Source of the DNA: Stercorarius parasiticus
Taxonomy: Eukaryota > Chordata > Aves > Charadriiformes > Stercorariidae
DNA: 64,000 nucleotides
Assembly: GCA_013396915.1 (NCBI GenBank)
Contig: VWZL01000877.1
Location: 1 to 64,000, forward strand
Reading direction: 5' to 3'
Part shown: in pieces, positions 1 through 12,841 of the stretch
Layout of the letters: every line of letters begins with the position of its first letter
Position numbering within the stretch: the stretch's first letter is position 1
Position numbers and translations under genes: made by a program
Notes under the pieces: model-generated
Told to the model about the DNA's origin: nothing
Databases searched by the model: none
Seen by the model: the letters and a program-made list of their open reading frames with translations, nothing else

Positions 1-17
1 TGATTCTATGATTCTAA
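1..17 (+). repeat. CR1 LINE 3' tail, truncated by the window edge
   Basis: The window opens with TGATTCTATGATTCTA, two copies of the octamer that ends avian CR1 elements. The same motif closes the clear CR1 at 14195-14577. The element body would lie to the left of the window. With only two tail units visible, a chance match cannot be fully excluded. Confidence 0.5.
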
Positions 18-3000
18 ATTAACCATATTTTGTGGGAGATAATGGCGTAGGAGAAGTCAGAGTCAAAAAGCCTTCCAAATCTGCTTTTTAAGGAGATGAA
101 CGGGAAGCACACATTTAAGAAAAAAGGGCAGCCAGAGTATGTTGAGAGTGCTTCTCTTGTCAGAGAAGAGTTCTACAGAAGCTTTAGGTTGACAAAGAAA
201 ATCACCAGCTCACAAAAAGGCTGGCCTGGAGGACCCATCGCAAGGGTTGAAAGAGATGCACATGCAGCACAAAAGTGTCAGTTGATGTAAAATACGATAA
301 CCTAGGTGACATATCATAGAAATTAGAGTCCTATTTTCTGTCACCTAATTTATTCCCATGCACCACCATGAAGGATTTTTCCTGGCAGTACAATTCCGGT
401 CTGTACTGCTAGGCACACTCCATCACTGGTGCAAATGCAGCAGCAGGTAAAAGTAGAGACCTTTTCCATTACTAAGAAGTATCCCTAAGATCGAGTTTTC
501 TAGGCTAGCTCTCTGCCCAAGCCTATTTATTTCATTTTTCACTAATTCCATTTTACTTTCATTTTGGTTTCATTTTAGCCTTCTTTTTTTTTTTAAGCTC
601 AGCTATATTTTAATCAAAAAAGGTTAAAAATACTGTTCATGTTAAGTCTGACTTGAAGAATAACCGCACACAAGGAGCAATGTGGGTTAAAAGTTCAAAT
701 TTGGCAGGGAAATGTCACTCCGATGAAGAGAAGAGTATTTAACTGTTCTGGTGAAAATTGGTTTTGATTTGATCATGTTATGACAGTTTGCAAATCCCAC
801 TTTGCACTAAGTGATATTTGGGTTAGGCTTTTTAACCAAACTTCGAAGCAAACGGAAGGCTGCGTTGCCTCTGAATGACTAATTGAACGAGGCAGTAAAC
901 ATCAACATCTCCCAAGTTGTTCACTGAATTACACAGTGCTCTGCAGGAGTCTCATCTGGGGAGCTTTGGGGGAAAGGGGGCGGGGATTTTTTTGCACAGT
1001 TATCTAATGTCTTGGCACTCGCATAGGTGTGCAATGAAAAGCAATGAAGCCAGAAGCACAGTGGGTTCATTGTGAAGGTTGCCTGCGAGAGGGTTGGGAG
1101 AAAGGGTGCCTAGCCAAACAGCTAGATATTAAGAATATACCACTGAGGTCCTGAACTACAACACTCTAATGAAGTGCTGTGTGAGAGAAAATTCAAATTG
1201 TATGGCTAGGCACTGAAAAAAGAAAACCAAAACAGGATGTTACAGGCATATTCTTAACTCTAGCCACCGTACATGTGTTTTATGATTGCTTTTGATTATA
1301 CAAATATACTATCGCTTTTATCACTCAGTCTAACCCAAACATGAGACTGGTACCTTTCAGTATAAACACAGTGAATAAAGCAGTGTTTTGAAGTAAGCTT
1401 TGTCCAACATACTATGAATAGCATATTCTGTAAAGTCTCTTGGATAAGTACCCCATATATCGGATTATATTCATGTAATAAAAATAATGTGTTATGTGGC
1501 TTTGCACCTTTGAGCAGGTCTCCTTCACTCTGCCCACTGCTTCATTTCCTCTGGGGCTTCTCCTAATGCCCTGAATCGCACAACGTATTCAAACAGCAGC
1601 TTAGTTAAGAAAAATAAATCTGCCAAAAGGAATGTTTCTTCTTCCTTTCTCCCTATACATTTAATTTACCTCTCTAATTACGTTAGTTTAAGGCCACATG
1701 ACAGAATTACTCAGTTCTGCCCCATTGATGTGTCCCATGGTATAGTAATTTTTCACAGGCAAGAATGCTGAGATTGAACTTAAAGGGCTTAACGTTTTTG
1801 TGCACAGAAAATTTTAGTTTGGTAATATTTACATTTGTCATTTAGCAATTAGACTTTTTTTTTTCTTTCACAGATGTTCATACCTACTTCGCTGGTTACT
1901 AAAGCCGCTGTTCTTACAAGCTGAAGGTCATGATACATAGGCCATTCAGCTTGTGCATACATGCATACACCTGTGTACATAAGAAGAGGGTGCAGTCAAT
2001 CATAGAACAACTTTTATTTTAAGTAGGTATTACTGTTTCACTTTACTATTGATTTTCCACTGTCTCCACTTGAAGAAATTAACTCTACATGTGAAAAAGG
2101 ATGTGCAGGAATACCTTCTGACCCTACGTGGTCTATGAGGCGTGCAAAATTAAGGATTTTTACCTAAATATAATTCTAAGCTCCCACAAAGGCAGAATTA
2201 AAAGGTCTCGTTACTGAAAGCATGGTGGTAGCTCGACCACTATGCTGAGGAGACAGAAGGAGTTACTTTCCTCAGTAAGGATCATTGAGTGTGTCACTGG
2301 TTAATTCCTGTTCTATGCTCCTCATTAGCATTACTCTCAAGTTTCTGGTTATCATATCCGAAATATTAAGACATAATAAGTATGAAGGTGCAGATAATTG
2401 GATATTAACCAGAACATACTTGACTGGGCAGGAGGTAGGGCCTTGCTTAAACTAATCCTGAAATGTATTAATCACCAATTAATGAATGGGTTTCAAATTC
2501 ATTTTCTATTATAGAACACCTCTGAGTATCTAAGCTTTTTCTAATAGAATGAGTTGGAATAACAGGATAGGAACACTCCAATTTGAGGCTGGTTTGAATT
2601 AATTCCCTATAGCTTGTTGTTAAGTTCATTGAAAACAATAATCCTGGTATGAGTGACTTTCTTTATAAGGTTGAGAAAATAACCATATATTATAGCACTT
2701 ATAGGCTCTATTTGCAGGTGCAAATGGTCATACAGAGGCTAAATTCAGAACAGAGCTAGTTCACTGAAGAACTGCTATAGCACTATCTATATTTCTTAAA
2801 AGCAAATATAGCTCTATAAGACAAGTAGCGTAAGACCTGCATCAACTCCAGATGGATATTGCCAATTACTGATTTTCAGTGTGAAGACAGGTACGCATGT
2901 ATATCAATTTCTGTAAAAAAAAATATTCAAACAGCTCCTCTCTCCACACTGGCCAAAAATGTGGTCTACACCCGTATGCTCTGGCGAGTGAAAGAAGAAT

Positions 3001-4269
3001 GGTGGGAGGAAAAACACTGAGAGATTATGAAATCCAATTAAGGAGCCCGTCAGGGTGTGTGCGTGGGGGCAGAGCGTGAGGGGGGGGCAGTGTTAAGCTC
3101 AGAAGCCCCAGCTTTGGAGAACTTTGCCGATTTTGCATTAAGCACACACCCTTAACCAGCATTACTAACTAACTTGCCATGGTTGTACTTTTCTCAACTA
3201 AGAGGCTAACTGGATGCACACAGTTGTTCCCTAAATAATGGAAGTTTTTGTTAACTGGGCATATTTAAAAGCCCAAAAGAAATGCAAAAACCAGAATCAA
3301 ATTCTGGATTTTTCACTTTTTTCTTTTTTTTTTTTTAATATAATATTCTTACATTTCCAGGATAATTTTTAAATGGATACTTTAGCATTTTTATTATTTG
3401 AAATAGGTGCCCACTACCGCACCATAAAAAAACCCACCAGAGATCCTTATTGTTACTAATGAAGAAAATTATAACAGACATGGTTGAAGTACTATTATTC
3501 CCCTTTCTCTCTTCTTGCTGTCCTCGGTGTTATTTACATTGATGTGAATTGCAAGTAAACCAATATTATCCATCTCTCTGTTTTTTCCTTAATTTGTTGA
3601 CTTTAATTTTAGTAAGTCTTAAATAAGCGCTTACTGAAGATGAAGTAAGATATGCAAGCAAGTAGTCCTTTTATCAACAATTTTGCCACAGAAATACACA
3701 AACATTTCAATGGCTCTTCATTAGCAAACAAATCAACAAGTGATATTTTAATGCATGACTTTATTCCATCTCTGTGGGGACCGTAGTTGAGAGTGTGATG
3801 TACAGTACAGAGAAAGGAATCATCAGCCACAATGTCCCAGGGCTCTATCCATTGAGGACTTCTCAGCCTCTGCTTAAAGAGTGCATTTAATTGACTGATA
3901 GACAGTAGCTTCTTTGTTCACAGAAGACAGCGAAGTAATGGCAGCTTGAAAATCGTACCATCTACAGGATCTCCTGAGACTAGTAACAGGGGGATATGTG
4001 TCAGGAATAAATAAATAATCTAATTATTAAGCCACTTCCTGTCAAGTTAACTCCAATTTGTTGGCTTTTGAAGGCAACAAAACGAGGCATTTTTCCTCAT
4101 TATGCTTCTCTTTTTATACCACTGGTAATCACAGGCGGATTAAAGGGTGCCTGATTGGTTTTTTTGTCAAGGAACTGAGAAGCAGCCAACAGTACAGAAA
4201 AACAGAGTTGGGGTTAGAAGAAATTTCATGCTTGTCTCCTTTCCAGCTCCCTAACAGCCCACACTGCTG

Positions 4270-4393
4270 CCCCATACAGTGCTGCCAGCTGTACAGCAAA
4301 TGTGTACCCCTCCAACGGCGGCCTACCAGGCCACAGGCTCCATCCTGAGAGCTGTGAGATACCTTGCAATCTTGGCAGGTAGCTACTGCTGTC
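4270..4393 (+). repeat. Local direct repeat, copy A
   Basis: About 125 bp beginning CCCCATACAGTGCTGCCAGC are matched in the same orientation by the segment at 5557, about 1.29 kb away. Shared blocks include GCTGCCAGCTGTACAGCAAA and GGCCACAGGCTCCATCCTGA, with substitutions and small indels between them. It is not CR1, MIR or any other family I recognise, and no coding function is apparent. It is either an old segmental duplication or two insertions of an unrecognised dispersed repeat. Confidence 0.85.
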
Positions 4394-4979
4394 ATAGGCA
4401 TAATTCTAAAGGTGACCTACGAAACCCCGTCAGCTCACCAAATGCAACAATATGAGCAGCTGAAGTTCGACACCCACTCTCCATATTGGCTTCTTTTGTT
4501 TCGCTTCCTGCGCTTACACATGGCAGGGAGAAACCTCAGGACGTGCCCTGTTGAAGAAACAGAAGCTTCTCTCCTCGGAGCAGGGACGGTTTGGAAAAGC
4601 AATGGCGAGGCTCCCCTCTGTGCCGGCCGCTAAACACAGCTCGAAGGAATGCGCTACGGCTACTGATACAGCCCGCCATACAAATGGTCAGCAACAAAGA
4701 ACAAAAGGGAAGGCTGACACCATGCCATTAATTCAGCCCGTGGTATTAACATGCAGGATGTATGGCTGCAGCGGCTCGGGAGGAGAACCGTGCAGCAGGT
4801 AGAGGGAAAGGAACAACTTTGGTGCTGCTCGGCGTCTCCTTTCGGTCGCATCCCCCTCATCGAGTGCTCTTCGCACCCCAGGCATTTCTGCAGGAAAAAC
4901 CTAAAGCGCCCGTGCGCTTTGCTTCCTTTCTTTACCAAATGAACTCCAGCCTCAAGTGTGGACATTTTTCAAGTGCTGC

Positions 4980-5036
4980 TTTTAGTAGTATTATCATTGC
5001 TATTATTACCACTATTAACATTATTTAATAATAAGA
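4980..5036. repeat. ATT-rich degenerate trinucleotide stretch
   Basis: Imperfect TAT/ATT units such as TAGTAGTATTATCATTGCTA and ATTATTACC are followed by ATTATTTAATAATAAG. This is low-complexity sequence with no coding signal. Confidence 0.6.
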
Positions 5037-5082
5037 CATTTTCATTCTATTTTATTAGAATTTTTTGAGCCCGAGGCATGCT

Positions 5083-5096
5083 CCCCCCCCGCCCCC

Positions 5097-5127
<31 letters not shown>
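5083..5127 (+). repeat. C-run followed by (AAAAG)n
   Basis: A run of about nine C, then G, five C and A-runs leads into four or more AAAAG units. The tract is purine/pyrimidine asymmetric and prone to length variation. It lies inside the CpG-richer patch. Confidence 0.85.
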
Positions 5128-5556
5128 GTTTAATTGATATTTGCACTACTTAACCATTTATGATTTTAAAAGCCAGGAAGGCCGTTCCTAAAAGCTGTCC
5201 TGAAAAGCAAGCGACTGTTCCTGCCGCCCACCCCTGGCCTGAGGCACTGGGTCCAGGCTGGGGGGCCAGGGGGGGCAAGGGGATGGCGGGGCGCCCGCGG
5301 GCCCCACGAGTGACACACAGAACCTGAGACCCAGTGAACGGTGCCGGCTCTGGCACTGTTTACAGCTGCCTTCGCCGTTTCCGAATACGTCTTGGATTTT
5401 TTGTTAAATTGCGCAGATAATTAAAGCCTCTTCATATTTACAGTCTGCTTCATTGGTACCATGAATTCTGTTTTCAGTTACTGTCTGCAAATTCCCTCTC
5501 TGCACAATTTCATACTAAGCAATAACACTTCATTTTACATAAGTTTTATCTGATGT

Positions 5557-5687
5557 CCCCATACAGAGCTGCCAGCTGTACAGCAAATGTGCAGCTCTCA
5601 AACTGAGGCCTACTAGGCCACAGGCTCCATCCTGAGATCTGTAAGGCACCTTGCTGTCATTGGCAAGCGTTCCCTGCTATCGCTGCT
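5557..5687 (+). repeat. Local direct repeat, copy B
   Basis: This is the second copy of the segment at 4270 and begins CCCCATACAGAGCTGCCAGC. It keeps both long conserved blocks of copy A but differs between them (CAGCTCTCAAACTGAGG here, TACCCCTCCAACGGCGG in copy A). Homology seems to fade after a shared CTGCTxxCGCTG-like end. The sequence between the copies (4394-5556) is not repeated. Confidence 0.85.
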
Positions 5688-8600
5688 ACCATCGCTCCAC
5701 ACTACACACAACTTAAAATCATCTGATTATTAGAATTTGTGGTCCACACTCCATTTTATCCTTTATTTAATCTATCCCCAGATCACACATTTGTTTAAAT
5801 GTTTTGGCTGGTTTACAAATCATGCAGCCATCTGCACAGTAGGTGTGACACCATTTTTTAGACAAAAGTTACATTACAAAACAACAAAGATAAAGTCATT
5901 TGAAATGCTTTGGTGTTTGTTATTCTGCCTGGTTTGCTTGGACCAACTCTAAGAAATAAATAGAATTATCTGTGTAAATCGATGAACATCTATGAAAAAC
6001 AACACCCAGCAGAACACAGAGCTTGCTCCATTACCTACGTTAATATCATGACAGCTGAGGAGAGATGACCTGGCCCACTTCTCATCTCTCCTGTACAGAT
6101 GGCTATTAAAGAGAAAGTATCCCTTTTGTATGGTCCATGCAGAAACCCTTTATGGGCTTTTCAAATAAGCCAGCATTGCCCACAGGAGAGTAGCTTCCTG
6201 TTAGTATTAAACAGCCCAGATTTCATCTATTTTGTAACCCAGCTCCTCACAAAATAAACCTGCGTTTTCTCAGACTGAACTCCAAATGCTCATTTTCCTG
6301 TGTATTTCAATTGCATCTCCTCATTTTGCAGACAAGGTGACCAAGTTTCCTCTAACATTTGGACAACTTCTCACCAACTCTGCCTGTAAAGAGGATACTC
6401 CCAGGCATCCACAGGATTTTCTGATGCTAAGAGGGTACAATCTGCCTCTTCACTATAAATCAACAATTTCTGTTTCTTACTACTGAGGTATCAGTGAAAG
6501 ATGACTGACAAAAGGAAGTCCCCACCTTCTTCCTCCTCTAGTATGTAGATGCATATTTTTGGATACTTTTTCTCCTAAACCTCAGGTAAGAGAGACTTCA
6601 CAACGTCAGTTTTACTAGACAGTGATTAAACTGACATTCTGAAGACGTGTTACTTGAGGTCAACGTGGCGCAACAAGTATTAGTTGCCCAACACAGCTTT
6701 CTGCTTAAGTGAAAGGATAATCGTGGTTTTTAATGACCTCAGGCATTAGGCAAATAACAGAATGTGTGAATGCCACATGCTATTACAACCAGACTAAAAT
6801 TTTCTTGGGCTCCAGAAAGCCAGTTGAGGTATTTCCTTTGTCTTGGCATCAGTGATGCTGTCCACACGTACCATAATGTACACTGCACAAATGTGAGATA
6901 GATAAGATGATTTATTTTTATAGGTTTATTATGCATGGAGCTAATACATGCATAATGCAAACAAGCATATCCACACAATACACAAGCATATATACATATT
7001 ATATACTTATATCACTGTCACTGAAAAAATCAAAAATCATAAGTTGCACTAAAATGTGTCTTTACGTCTTCTAATGGTTACATACTACTTGTTATTGTAA
7101 AACACAGCTCTAAAATTTGTTTGCAAAGAAATTAAAATGTTAGATCCCAATTTCTATATACTCTTCTTTTTAAACGACAATTGTTCCAGCAAAGATTTGT
7201 TTACTTGGGGTTTAATGAAGTATTTGCTGGTGTAAACTAGAATTCTTCTTGTCAACTGCAGGGTTGCTTCATCCTGTTTTCCCATTTGCTTCCTAACTTC
7301 GGTGATCGGCATCTTTTTTTCTTTCCCTTCATTTCCTCCTCCTGCTCACACCTGCTACCTCGCTCAATGCTACACAACATCCTCCCTTCAAAAACAAGCT
7401 GCCCCCCTCACTGCAACAGACTTCACAAAACCTGTTTTATACATGATACTGAAAAGGTTAAAGAAAGAAAAGCCTGTTTACTTGTAAGAAACAACCTATA
7501 TAGAAATGGTCAAAAGCAGGGTTGCAAAAAGGTACTGAATCCTGACCGTGACGTCCTTCCCCTTTGCTCCCCGACTCTTCAGAGGGGTAGTGACTCTTGC
7601 TATGACACTGGGGCTTGCTTTCTTCACCGACAAAAGTAGCAGCAAACTACAAAGATTGTGGCTGTTTCCCCCTTTTATCATTCTCTTTGTCAGCCTGATC
7701 AGTCCTCAATGGTAAATGTGCTGCTCTGTTGTGCACAGCCAGCGGCTTGCAATTTGCTCACTATGTTTCATGAGACAGTTGTTTGTGGCTGTTTGGAACA
7801 CATTTACCTCTTTGGGGATTTATGCGCTAGTTGCAATGCCAACCTCCATAGTGATAGAGATTTCTTTCTAACTAAAATAGATAATTAGAAGCTGGTAATT
7901 ATTGGTCAAGAATTATCAGAGTGAAAAAAATTAAGCTCTTCATAAATAGTTCTTGGCAATGTCATCTCTTTACATTATCTCATGCCTAACAGCACTTTAC
8001 TCAGAGCACTTACAAATTTACACTACTGCTGTTGAGCCTCATAATTTTATATGGAGTAATTCCTTCTCTGAGTTAAACATGTCCGAACTCCCCTAGTTCT
8101 GAGCTACTCTGTATGTGCATGTGTGCAAAATCCTAGGCAACTGTTAAGGCAACTGTTTAGTCTGTTTACACTGAACTGCATCAGATACTATGGATGTAAA
8201 GGAATCAGTGGAAGAAAAAACAAGGCTTAGCTTGTCTGCTTAAAATAACAGGGAAAATAATAGGAGGAGCAGTGGAGTGCAGCGAACAGAACACACACAA
8301 TGGCAGACTCTTCCTACCGTCTCAGGCCAAATGCCAGTTGTAAACTATGTGATGAAAACAAAGGGATGCCAGAAAGCCTCCCTCTTTTCCACAGACACCA
8401 TGCACCCAGAAATAGAATTTTCTCAAAGAAAACTGCTAAAAATGCTACGTATTCCACCTGGAGGGAAAGATAAAAGAAAGAAGGCATCTGAAGAATTACC
8501 ATTTATGCCAGCACTTCTTAAACCCCTATGAAACACGCCTGGATTTTCGTTTCCTCCTTTCCCACTCAAAAGCCGAGAAATCGTTTTACCAACAAATTTC

Positions 8601-8869
8601 AATACACACACCGGCAAATGTTTTCATTTGGCAATCATCCTCATGATTATCCAAACAAAAGTGCATACTTACATCTAGGTCCAAAATAACGCCTAAACAG
8701 AGGGCCTATTTAAAAAAGCCCACACCTTGTCTCGCTTTCTGTCCGCTGGCATCCCCTAGCCTAAACTTGAATCAGTGTGTAGTTTAAGCAAACACAGGCG
8801 TTGCTTGACGAACCACGGTGTCTAGAAATGTGCGGACAGATCTGGCAGTCAGAACTCTTGAACTTTCAC

Positions 8870-9000
8870 TCACTTAATGCAAGCAAGGAATTCCACTTCT
8901 TCGCCTCTTTGTCCTCATCTATTCAATGGAAAACCCTTATGGCCCTGTCCCATCACAAAGATGTTGGGAAGACTCAATTAAAGGCTGCAGAACCGTTTTA
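8870..9000 (+). repeat. MIR/CORE-SINE-like remnant (sense)
   Basis: The order of motifs follows the MIR core: CTCTTTGTCCTCATCTATTC, then AATGGAAAACC, then TCACAAAGATGTTGGGAAGA, then a CAATTAAA-like stretch. This corresponds to the CCTCATCTGTAAAATGG...TTGTGAGGATTAAA consensus, but it is heavily diverged. A profile search would settle it. Confidence 0.5.
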
Positions 9001-11809
9001 AAATGGGAAGTTCTAGAAGTAATGAACATGTAGTTACCGAGGAAAGCCATCCCTGTGACATCTTTTTAATATATAACTTGTATAATAATGAATTTAAATT
9101 GTATTGTTGTCAGAGATACTTAAGGTTACACTTCACTGGGTCATCTGCAGATTTTATTTTCCATTAGGTGGCATGATCCCTCTTGTTCAATTGATTGAAA
9201 TGTAAAATAAAATCTGTAAAAACACTATATACTCTCCTAACAAAGAAGAGTAAGAGGCTTTTCAAATAGCCTCTAATCCCTCTTCCCCTGCTAAATGTCT
9301 AGTTGAGATTATATTTGATTAGACAAAAACACACACATACACACAACCTAAAAATATCTACCCTCAGTGGAGCTATTTTAGCCAACAAAGTAATTCCGGT
9401 TGCCTTATTTAAAAGTCTAAGTTTCACACTGGGGTTTTATAAACGTATCTTTGCCTCAGTGACCTTCCATAATGCAACTTCTCTCTGTGGATGCTAGCAA
9501 CATGAACTCAGTTTACATCCCAGGATCATGTTCACGGGGCACAGTAATTAGATGGGACACCATCAACTTTTCTAGGCTCCGAAATGCTAAAAAGATGGTG
9601 AGTAGCAACTGTTTCCCTCAGCTGGCTGAGCATGTATCTCTATCAATCAGTGGTTCCCACCCATTTCTGAGTGGAGTTTGGCAGACAACTTTCCACCTTT
9701 TTGTTTGTCCCATGTCCCAGCTGCCTCCCCCTTTCTCTTTTGCCTGAATGAAGAATATGGAGTCCTTCAGGTAAGAAGACACTACACACAGATAATGCTA
9801 ACGTTTTACTATGAGAGGAAATAATGGTTCCTGACACTGTGTGATGATGTCTGTAAAAGGCATTTATTGCCTCTACATTTGATCTAGGGATTATCACACT
9901 GTTTGACTTTTAATGCCTGCCTTCCCAGACTACCTTCCCTCTCCCTCTCATTTGAAGTCCTTATTTTTTTCTCTCTCTCTTCCCAAAGCTTTCTCACTTC
10001 CCCTTCCCCAGAGGAGTGAAGACACTGCATCTTGTTCTGCCAGTCTCCTACTAGGAAAGCAGGGCAAGAAGACATAGTTTATCAGATACGTGTGAAAAAG
10101 GGAGGGACCAACGTGTTTGGGAAACCTTTTTTTTTTTGTTTGGTAAACGTGCTGTGTCAACAAGTCAATATTCACTTAAGCGTTTCATCTAATATATTTT
10201 TCAATCTACATATTGATATGTACACAGATATCTTTGGGTATATATAAGGGTTATGTATTATATATATTCACACAAATGTATTTGTGTGCATGTTTTCCAC
10301 GTTGTGTATGAATACTATAAGCCTACCTACAGCTGCACATAAACTAAGGCCAGTTTTAAATAGCTTGGTGTCACCCCTTGAACCTTTCTCTCTAGACAGA
10401 GTATGGTCTTGGAAAAAGGCCTGTGAACAATGATATAAATTAAAGGGGAGGGGGGAGAGTGAAATTAGAAAGATAGCTAAGGAAAAATCCAATTAGTGGT
10501 GAGAAGGCTAACAGAATTGGAGATCAGAAATTATTTTTCCCTGTGCTTCGATTCTGAGGTCACATTCAAAACTCTCCGTAACGTTGATATTCCTTTCACT
10601 CCATCCCAACACAAAATCCCCTTGCATTTGCTTAATCGAGGCTACATCATTAGGAACTGCACTGTTAAGTCTGGCAGTCCAGATAAGAATCTTCCACTGA
10701 ACACAGATTACCACAAGCATGACCGGGAAATCTCCCTGCATGTGTTGCGAGCTCCTTCTTTATTTCACCGGGAAGATTTTTATATTAACCATGTTTAAAT
10801 CTGTGTCACTATGGTTATGTCATGAAGCAGTATCATGCATGATTAGATACAACACAGACAAAACAATTAAATATTTTTTAAAAGATTCTCTTTCTCATTC
10901 AACCTCATCCAGCCTTTAGAAATAAAACACAGGCAGCTAATCTCTTAGTTTAAGAAAATTTCAGTCTTTTCAGATCTGCAAGCTGAAGCGAGCTAACTGG
11001 ATTTGTCCTGCTTTACCGACTCTGTCCTCCTTTCTCTCCTCCCATTCGGAACCTTTACTAAAACTCATCCCAAAAATAAAGGGGGAAAAAAAGAAAAGAA
11101 AATCTAAGTATTTCATGAAAGAAGTGGGCTCCTATTCTGAAAATGTGAGGCACTTGGGAAGTGGGTGGCAAGCAAACACACCACTCTGCCATTCCAGCAT
11201 CATCCCTTACCCACAGTGACCATATTGCCTGCCACATTTCAGTGTCACTATATGCTACAATTAAGAACAAGTCAAACACTGGATTCAAAGAAAACAGCAG
11301 AAACGGTGAGTTCTGTTGTTGGTAATAACCTACTTTTAAATTCCACATTACTGACCCAGATTGAATACTGTGAAGCACTTCAAATTATCTCCTCCCCAAA
11401 GACACAAAATACCAAAACTAAGGCTTAATCCAACAGGAAAATCACTCCGCTCCTTTACAAAAGCAGCTTGTCAGTTGCATTTATTCATTTTTATGAAAAG
11501 TATATAAAATGTTCATGCTCTAAATGTATTAAAACTTATTAATAAAGTACCCAGAAAAAACGGGCTATTAAGTTTTGGTAGGTAACTTTGTTTTACGGTG
11601 CGGCCAAATTACTAGTGCTCATGGAAGAAATCTGCATTTTACCTTGACAGAAAAAAACCCAAGCATTAAACTATTTTTAAGTTATAAAATGAAAAATCCC
11701 AGCAGATTTTGTTCTGTTGGATATGTAATTACTGGCTTCTATACAATATCGTTTGGTCTGTGCTTTGCATGCTTTTCTATTATTATAGCAAGAAAAACAG
11801 CGTAAAGGA

Positions 11810-12720
11810 AGCAGGAGTATAAAATCAATGGTATCAATCTCAGTCTTGAAAAGTGAAATTTGGAAAAGGCTAAAATAAAACGAGACAACCCTGGCAATGT
11901 TATCTTATTAGCAGGCAAATGATGTGCTTGATAAATTTAATTGGCTGATAGAACTCTTAGTGCTATTACTGAGTGGTTACCAAACTGAAAACATTATGGG
12001 TAATCCTCGGGGCATAAGCAAATAATAGGAAAATATGAATATCAAAGAAAAAGCAGCTTTTGTTTTATTCCAATTTACAACTGCAACAGCCTTGTAAACA
12101 TCAAGCCAGGCTTGGAATCACGAATCCTAAAAGACTTTTAAAAATGCTTATACCTTAAAAATCAGATTCCATTACTGAATACTACAATTCCTTGTTTTTT
12201 CAAATAAATGATAGTATTTAATTGTATACAGATACACGCAGGATTTTCTTCCAGACTGCTCAAACACAACAAACAACACTATTTTATGGCCATTTGAATT
12301 ATTTATGTTTCCTAATGACAAAAACTCGCCAGTTTTGATGCTGGTACCAAGGTGCTTGAGAAGTACACAGTAGTGTCATTACCATAATAACTTCTGAAAT
12401 TAAAACCTGTCTAAAACTCTACGGAAAGCTAACATCCAGTTCATTAACCATTCCTGTTAGTTTGTTTTCAATAATGCAAAAATGATTAGAAGTTTAATTT
12501 GCTAATCACCTGTGTTTTGACTGGCAGTGGATATATAATTCTCTGCAGAAGTCTAAACTAGCCCTTGCAGAAAATAAAATATGCTAATGCTTTATCAAGT
12601 CTAATAATATGAATAAAAAAATCAATCATGCCTAGGTTAATCATTGATGGATGCACAATTAATTTCTCCTTAACTCTGTTTAATTTTAGAGGCAATGATG
12701 ATCATGAGTAAGAGAAATGG
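11810..12720. promoter_or_regulatory. Candidate conserved non-coding element next to the small exon
   Basis: AT-rich unique DNA just 3' of the 85-bp exon holds a dense set of developmental-factor-like motifs. These include an octamer-like ATGCTAAT (12581), ATCAATCA (12621) and TTAATCATTGATGG (12637), the last two resembling TALE/PBX-HOX sites, plus CACCTG (about 12508), an E-box. ZNF521 loci are known to lie in regions rich in conserved non-coding elements. Function here is inference only, because no alignment was available. Confidence 0.3.
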
Positions 12721-12756
12721 CTATCTGTCTTTGAGAAGTTTTAGTGCTTCACTTAC

Positions 12757-12841
12757 CAATCATGTGGTTTGCAACATGAACTTGGATATCCCATTCATTG
12801 TAGAAAACCATCTGACATTTGATGCACTGGTAGGTCTTCTT
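12757..12841 (-). CDS. ZNF521: ZNF521 small internal exon with one C2H2 finger
   Basis: This 85-bp exon is too short to stand out as an open reading frame. The minus strand reads a T-rich tract and TTTAG (AG at 12843-12842), then AAG AAG ACC TAC CAG TGC, and ends ATG ATT G followed by GTAAGT (GT at 12756-12755). It encodes [18 protein letters not shown] and then [10 protein letters not shown] plus one base, which is a complete C2H2 finger (Cys-x2-Cys, His-x3-His). It starts in phase 0, matching the phase-0 end of the exon at 29706, and leaves phase 1. In ZNF521 this finger directly follows the ISPSQ-type linker that closes the large exon and opens the C-terminal finger group linked to EBF1 interaction. 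The next exon should begin by completing an Asp codon. I did not find it between 1 and 12756. Confidence 0.95.

Larger units (their letters stand above)
4540..5350. other. CpG-richer, GC-rich intronic patch
   Basis: Most of this intron is AT-rich and CpG-poor. Here CpGs are frequent (for example GCCGGCCGC near 4622 and GGGGCGCCCGCGGGCCCC near 5289), in two GC-rich parts split by an ATT-rich stretch and a C/A tract. No TATA box, splice-bounded exon or credible protein was seen. It could be an enhancer, an alternative promoter, or an old GC-rich insertion. Confidence 0.45.
1..12756 (-). other. ZNF521: ZNF521 intron downstream of the 85-bp exon (partial)
   Basis: This stretch lies 3' of the small exon in the gene's direction and contains no coding sequence I can support. 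The remaining ZNF521 exons (last three fingers and C-terminus) were looked for by eye on the minus strand and not seen. Contents are a CR1-type tail at the window start, a duplicated pair at 4270 and 5557, a CpG-richer patch near 4540-5350, simple repeats, a possible MIR remnant near 8870, and an AT-rich segment next to the exon that may be conserved non-coding DNA. The sequence at 30-4200, 5700-8860 and 9010-11800 shows nothing beyond AT-rich unique DNA with chance reading frames under 120 codons. Confidence 0.8.

Noticed and set aside
4058..5356. Overlapping short frames on both strands around 4.1-5.4 kb
   Set aside because: They overlap one another in several frames and both strands, match no known family and follow the local GC rise.
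6305..6375. CTCCTCATTTTGCAGACAAGG, slightly MIR-like
   Set aside because: The similarity does not extend beyond about 20 bases in either direction.
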